This document shows, piece by piece, positions 62,855 to 64,000 of a stretch of DNA of 64,000 nucleotides. The notes beneath the pieces are model-generated. The model saw only the letters and a program-made list of their open reading frames with translations. It was not told the origin of the DNA and did not search any database. This stretch comes from Paenibacillus marchantiae (GTDB lineage: Bacteria > Bacillota > Bacilli > Paenibacillales > Paenibacillaceae), in the NCBI RefSeq assembly GCF_028771845.1, contig NZ_CP118270.1, forward strand, positions 6,510,001 to 6,574,000, given 5' to 3'. Numbering within the stretch: the first letter of the stretch is position 1; each line of letters begins with the position of its first letter. A program made the translations under genes and the position numbers.

Positions 62855-62950
62855 CTAGTAATACACGTCCATCATAACCCAAAATGTGGTATATGCAAAA
62901 ATAGCGGCGTGAACCCAGAAGGAAAAGAAAAACTTTTGTGGTATTTGCAT
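62855..62950 (-). CDS. 31-residue hydrophobic peptide frame, copy 2
   Basis: Starts ATG at 62950 behind AGAGGA, reads MQIPQKFFFSFWVHAAIFAY and ends TTFWVMMDVYY. It is related at protein and DNA level to the remnant at 60557-60610. It may be a real small membrane peptide or the end of a lost gene. Confidence 0.4.
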   Translation of the reverse strand: MQIPQKFFFSFWVHAAIFAYTTFWVMMDVYY

Positions 62951-62993
62951 TCCTCTTCCATTCTCCTCACTCCTAACAGTAGAGAATGCAAAA

Positions 62994-63018
62994 AAACAGG
63001 CACTAGGGAGTGCCTGTA
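62994..63018 (-). terminator. Terminator of the ogt gene
   Basis: ACAGGCAC and GTGCCTGT (62997-63017) form a strong stem; seven A's at the left give the U-run. Confidence 0.85.
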
Positions 63019-63087
63019 CATATTTAGAACCAAGCAAAGTACTTAGCTAATAGTTCACTGCTTCTTTTTTATATGAAAATATGATGA

Positions 63088-63642
63088 TCAGAAATTAAAC
63101 CGCGCATGGCCGCCATCCGTCACGCCTTCAATCTGTTCAATATCCAGCAGTCTTCGCTTCATCTCCAGTCCTCCGCGAAAACCGGTCAGCTTGCGGTTGG
63201 CACCGATAATGCGATGACACGGCAGCAGCACCGGAATGGGGTTGGCTCCATTGGCTGCCCCAACAGCTCGCACCGCTGAAGGTCTTCCCACCGCAGAAGC
63301 AATGTCGCCATAGGTTCTTGTCTCACCATAAGGAACATTCCCCAACTCCGTCCATACCTGCTGTTGGAATGTCGTTCCGATCAAATCAAGTGGAATTTCG
63401 TCTGTGAAAGCCACCTTGTCTCCGGCAAAATAGGATTGCAGCCAATCCATCATGCCCGTATGCTTCAACGCTGCTTGATTCTCTTCGAGCTCCACTCCAG
63501 GAGCAATTCGGCCAATCCAACTACTCCAATCTTCCAGCGTTTCATTGGGCATGATGACACGGCATAACCCTTTTTCGGTGGCAAGCAATACCCACGGACG
63601 ACCGTCTAATTCCATTTTGGTCCACTTGATGCTTTTTCTCAT
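63088..63642 (-). CDS. ogt: Methylated-DNA--protein-cysteine methyltransferase
   Basis: A 184-residue O6-alkylguanine repair protein. The C-terminal domain shows GTTFQQQVWTELGNVPYGETRTYGDIA, RAVGAANGANPIPVLLPCHRII with the acceptor Cys in PCHR, and LTGFRGGLEMKRRLL. It takes the methyl group irreversibly. AAAGGA precedes the ATG. The next gene upstream is an AlkD-like protein, so both may serve alkylation repair. Confidence 0.95.
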   Translation of the reverse strand: MRKSIKWTKMELDGRPWVLLATEKGLCRVIMPNETLEDWSSWIGRIAPGVELEENQAALKHTGMMDWLQSYFAGDKVAFTDEIPLDLIGTTFQQQVWTELGNVPYGETRTYGDIASAVGRPSAVRAVGAANGANPIPVLLPCHRIIGANRKLTGFRGGLEMKRRLLDIEQIEGVTDGGHARFNF

Positions 63643-63706
63643 ACGTCAATCGTCCTTTCCCCTCGTAGGTTTTATATCTGGTTTCTTTTCTCGTTATGCA
63701 CACATA

Positions 63707-64000
63707 CTACACACGAATCCGTTTTATCGCTTTCCGTCTCATGCTGCGGATGATCTGCTTCGTCTCCGGATCAACACGATAGGACTCCGTTATTTTCTGA
63801 AGAGCCTTATTATACGTAAAGTCGTCCAAGGTATTGTCCTGCAAATAACGTAGCGTGGCTTCAGGCTGTTTCACATAAGCGATGGAAATCGCCCAGGCCA
63901 CTGCCATTTTCACATAGTACCCTTCGTGATGAATGGTATCTAATGAAGCAAGCACTCTGCTGATATATTTTTCTTCCATATAAAAGTTCAACAGCATTAC
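63707..64000 (-). CDS. DNA alkylation repair protein (AlkD-like), 5' end outside window
   Basis: The last 98 codons of an ALK/HEAT-repeat protein; the frame is open to the window edge. HHEGYYVKMAVAWAISIAYVKQPEATLRYL and TYNKALQKITESYRVDPETKQIIRSMRRK are typical of the C-terminal part of AlkD-type glycosylases. It lies upstream of ogt on the same strand with a 64-base gap. Confidence 0.85.
   Translation of the reverse strand, partial: VMLLNFYMEEKYISRVLASLDTIHHEGYYVKMAVAWAISIAYVKQPEATLRYLQDNTLDDFTYNKALQKITESYRVDPETKQIIRSMRRKAIKRIRV

Noticed and set aside
62951-63037. Upstream part of the frame that ends at 62855
   Set aside because: It runs through the ogt terminator hairpin, so only the last 31 codons are worth considering.
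1-64000. CRISPR arrays, tRNA or rRNA genes, prophage modules, transposase genes
   Set aside because: Searched by eye on both strands; nothing with the required repeats, cloverleaf or protein motifs was found.

Overview
The window looks like chromosome of a Paenibacillus-type Firmicute. The evidence is strong AGGAGG-type ribosome binding sites with many GTG and TTG starts, lipobox lipoproteins, YesM/YesN-type two-component genes beside Lpl-type sugar ABC transporters, copper-amine-oxidase-like 'stalk' domains, and many GNAT, AraC and glycoside hydrolase genes. No rRNA, tRNA, CRISPR array, prophage or transposase gene was seen.

Layout. 0-2.2 kb: partial secreted PHP-type phosphoesterase. 2.7-4.2 kb: divergent MarR regulator and short-chain dehydrogenase with repeated sites between them. 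4.2-9.8 kb: phosphate transport block on the minus strand (stalk/beta-propeller protein, pstS, pstC, pstA, pstB) behind a regularly spaced Pho box. 9.8-11.2 kb: aldo/keto reductase and Rrf2 regulator sharing an operator-like sequence. 11.8-12.9 kb: an AT-rich orphan gene. 13.4-16.2 kb: AraC regulator, sugar isomerase/epimerase-like protein and zinc-type dehydrogenase. 16.5-29.8 kb: a locus that reads as N-glycan utilisation. It encodes a secreted GH85 endo-beta-N-acetylglucosaminidase, a solute-binding lipoprotein, two permeases, a YesMN two-component system and a divergent cytoplasmic GH38 alpha-mannosidase, with CcpA (cre)-like sites at both ends.

30-34 kb: membrane protein, flavin-dependent monooxygenase, MFS exporter, GNAT. 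34.1-40.3 kb: complete oligopeptide ABC transporter operon from one strong promoter, ending in a small membrane protein. 40.3-43.3 kb: SMI1/KNR4, GRAM-like and TriTu-like small proteins around purine nucleoside phosphorylase, plus a 56-residue membrane protein. 43.4-46.4 kb: beta-lactamase-like hydrolase, Lrp regulator, MFS exporter. 46.6-49.5 kb: Btr-like AraC regulator fused to a ligand-binding domain and a siderophore-binding lipoprotein behind a Fur-like box. 49.6-64 kb: mostly single small genes (APH-like kinase, DinB, isochorismatase, GrpB, GNATs, NUDIX, GH43 with ArsR regulator, amidohydrolase, DUF1361, Ogt, AlkD-like), with several broken genes and duplicated fragments.

The least ordinary signals are these. 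A non-coding inverted-repeat element occurs twice (one copy inside the pst operon, one against a GNAT remnant). A Pho-box-plus-terminator segment is duplicated 1.9 kb away. A peptide-plus-GNAT module exists in intact and decayed copies. Terminators are duplicated around a GRAM-like gene. A probable one-base frameshift splits a small membrane protein, and a group of immunity-like proteins has no visible toxin.
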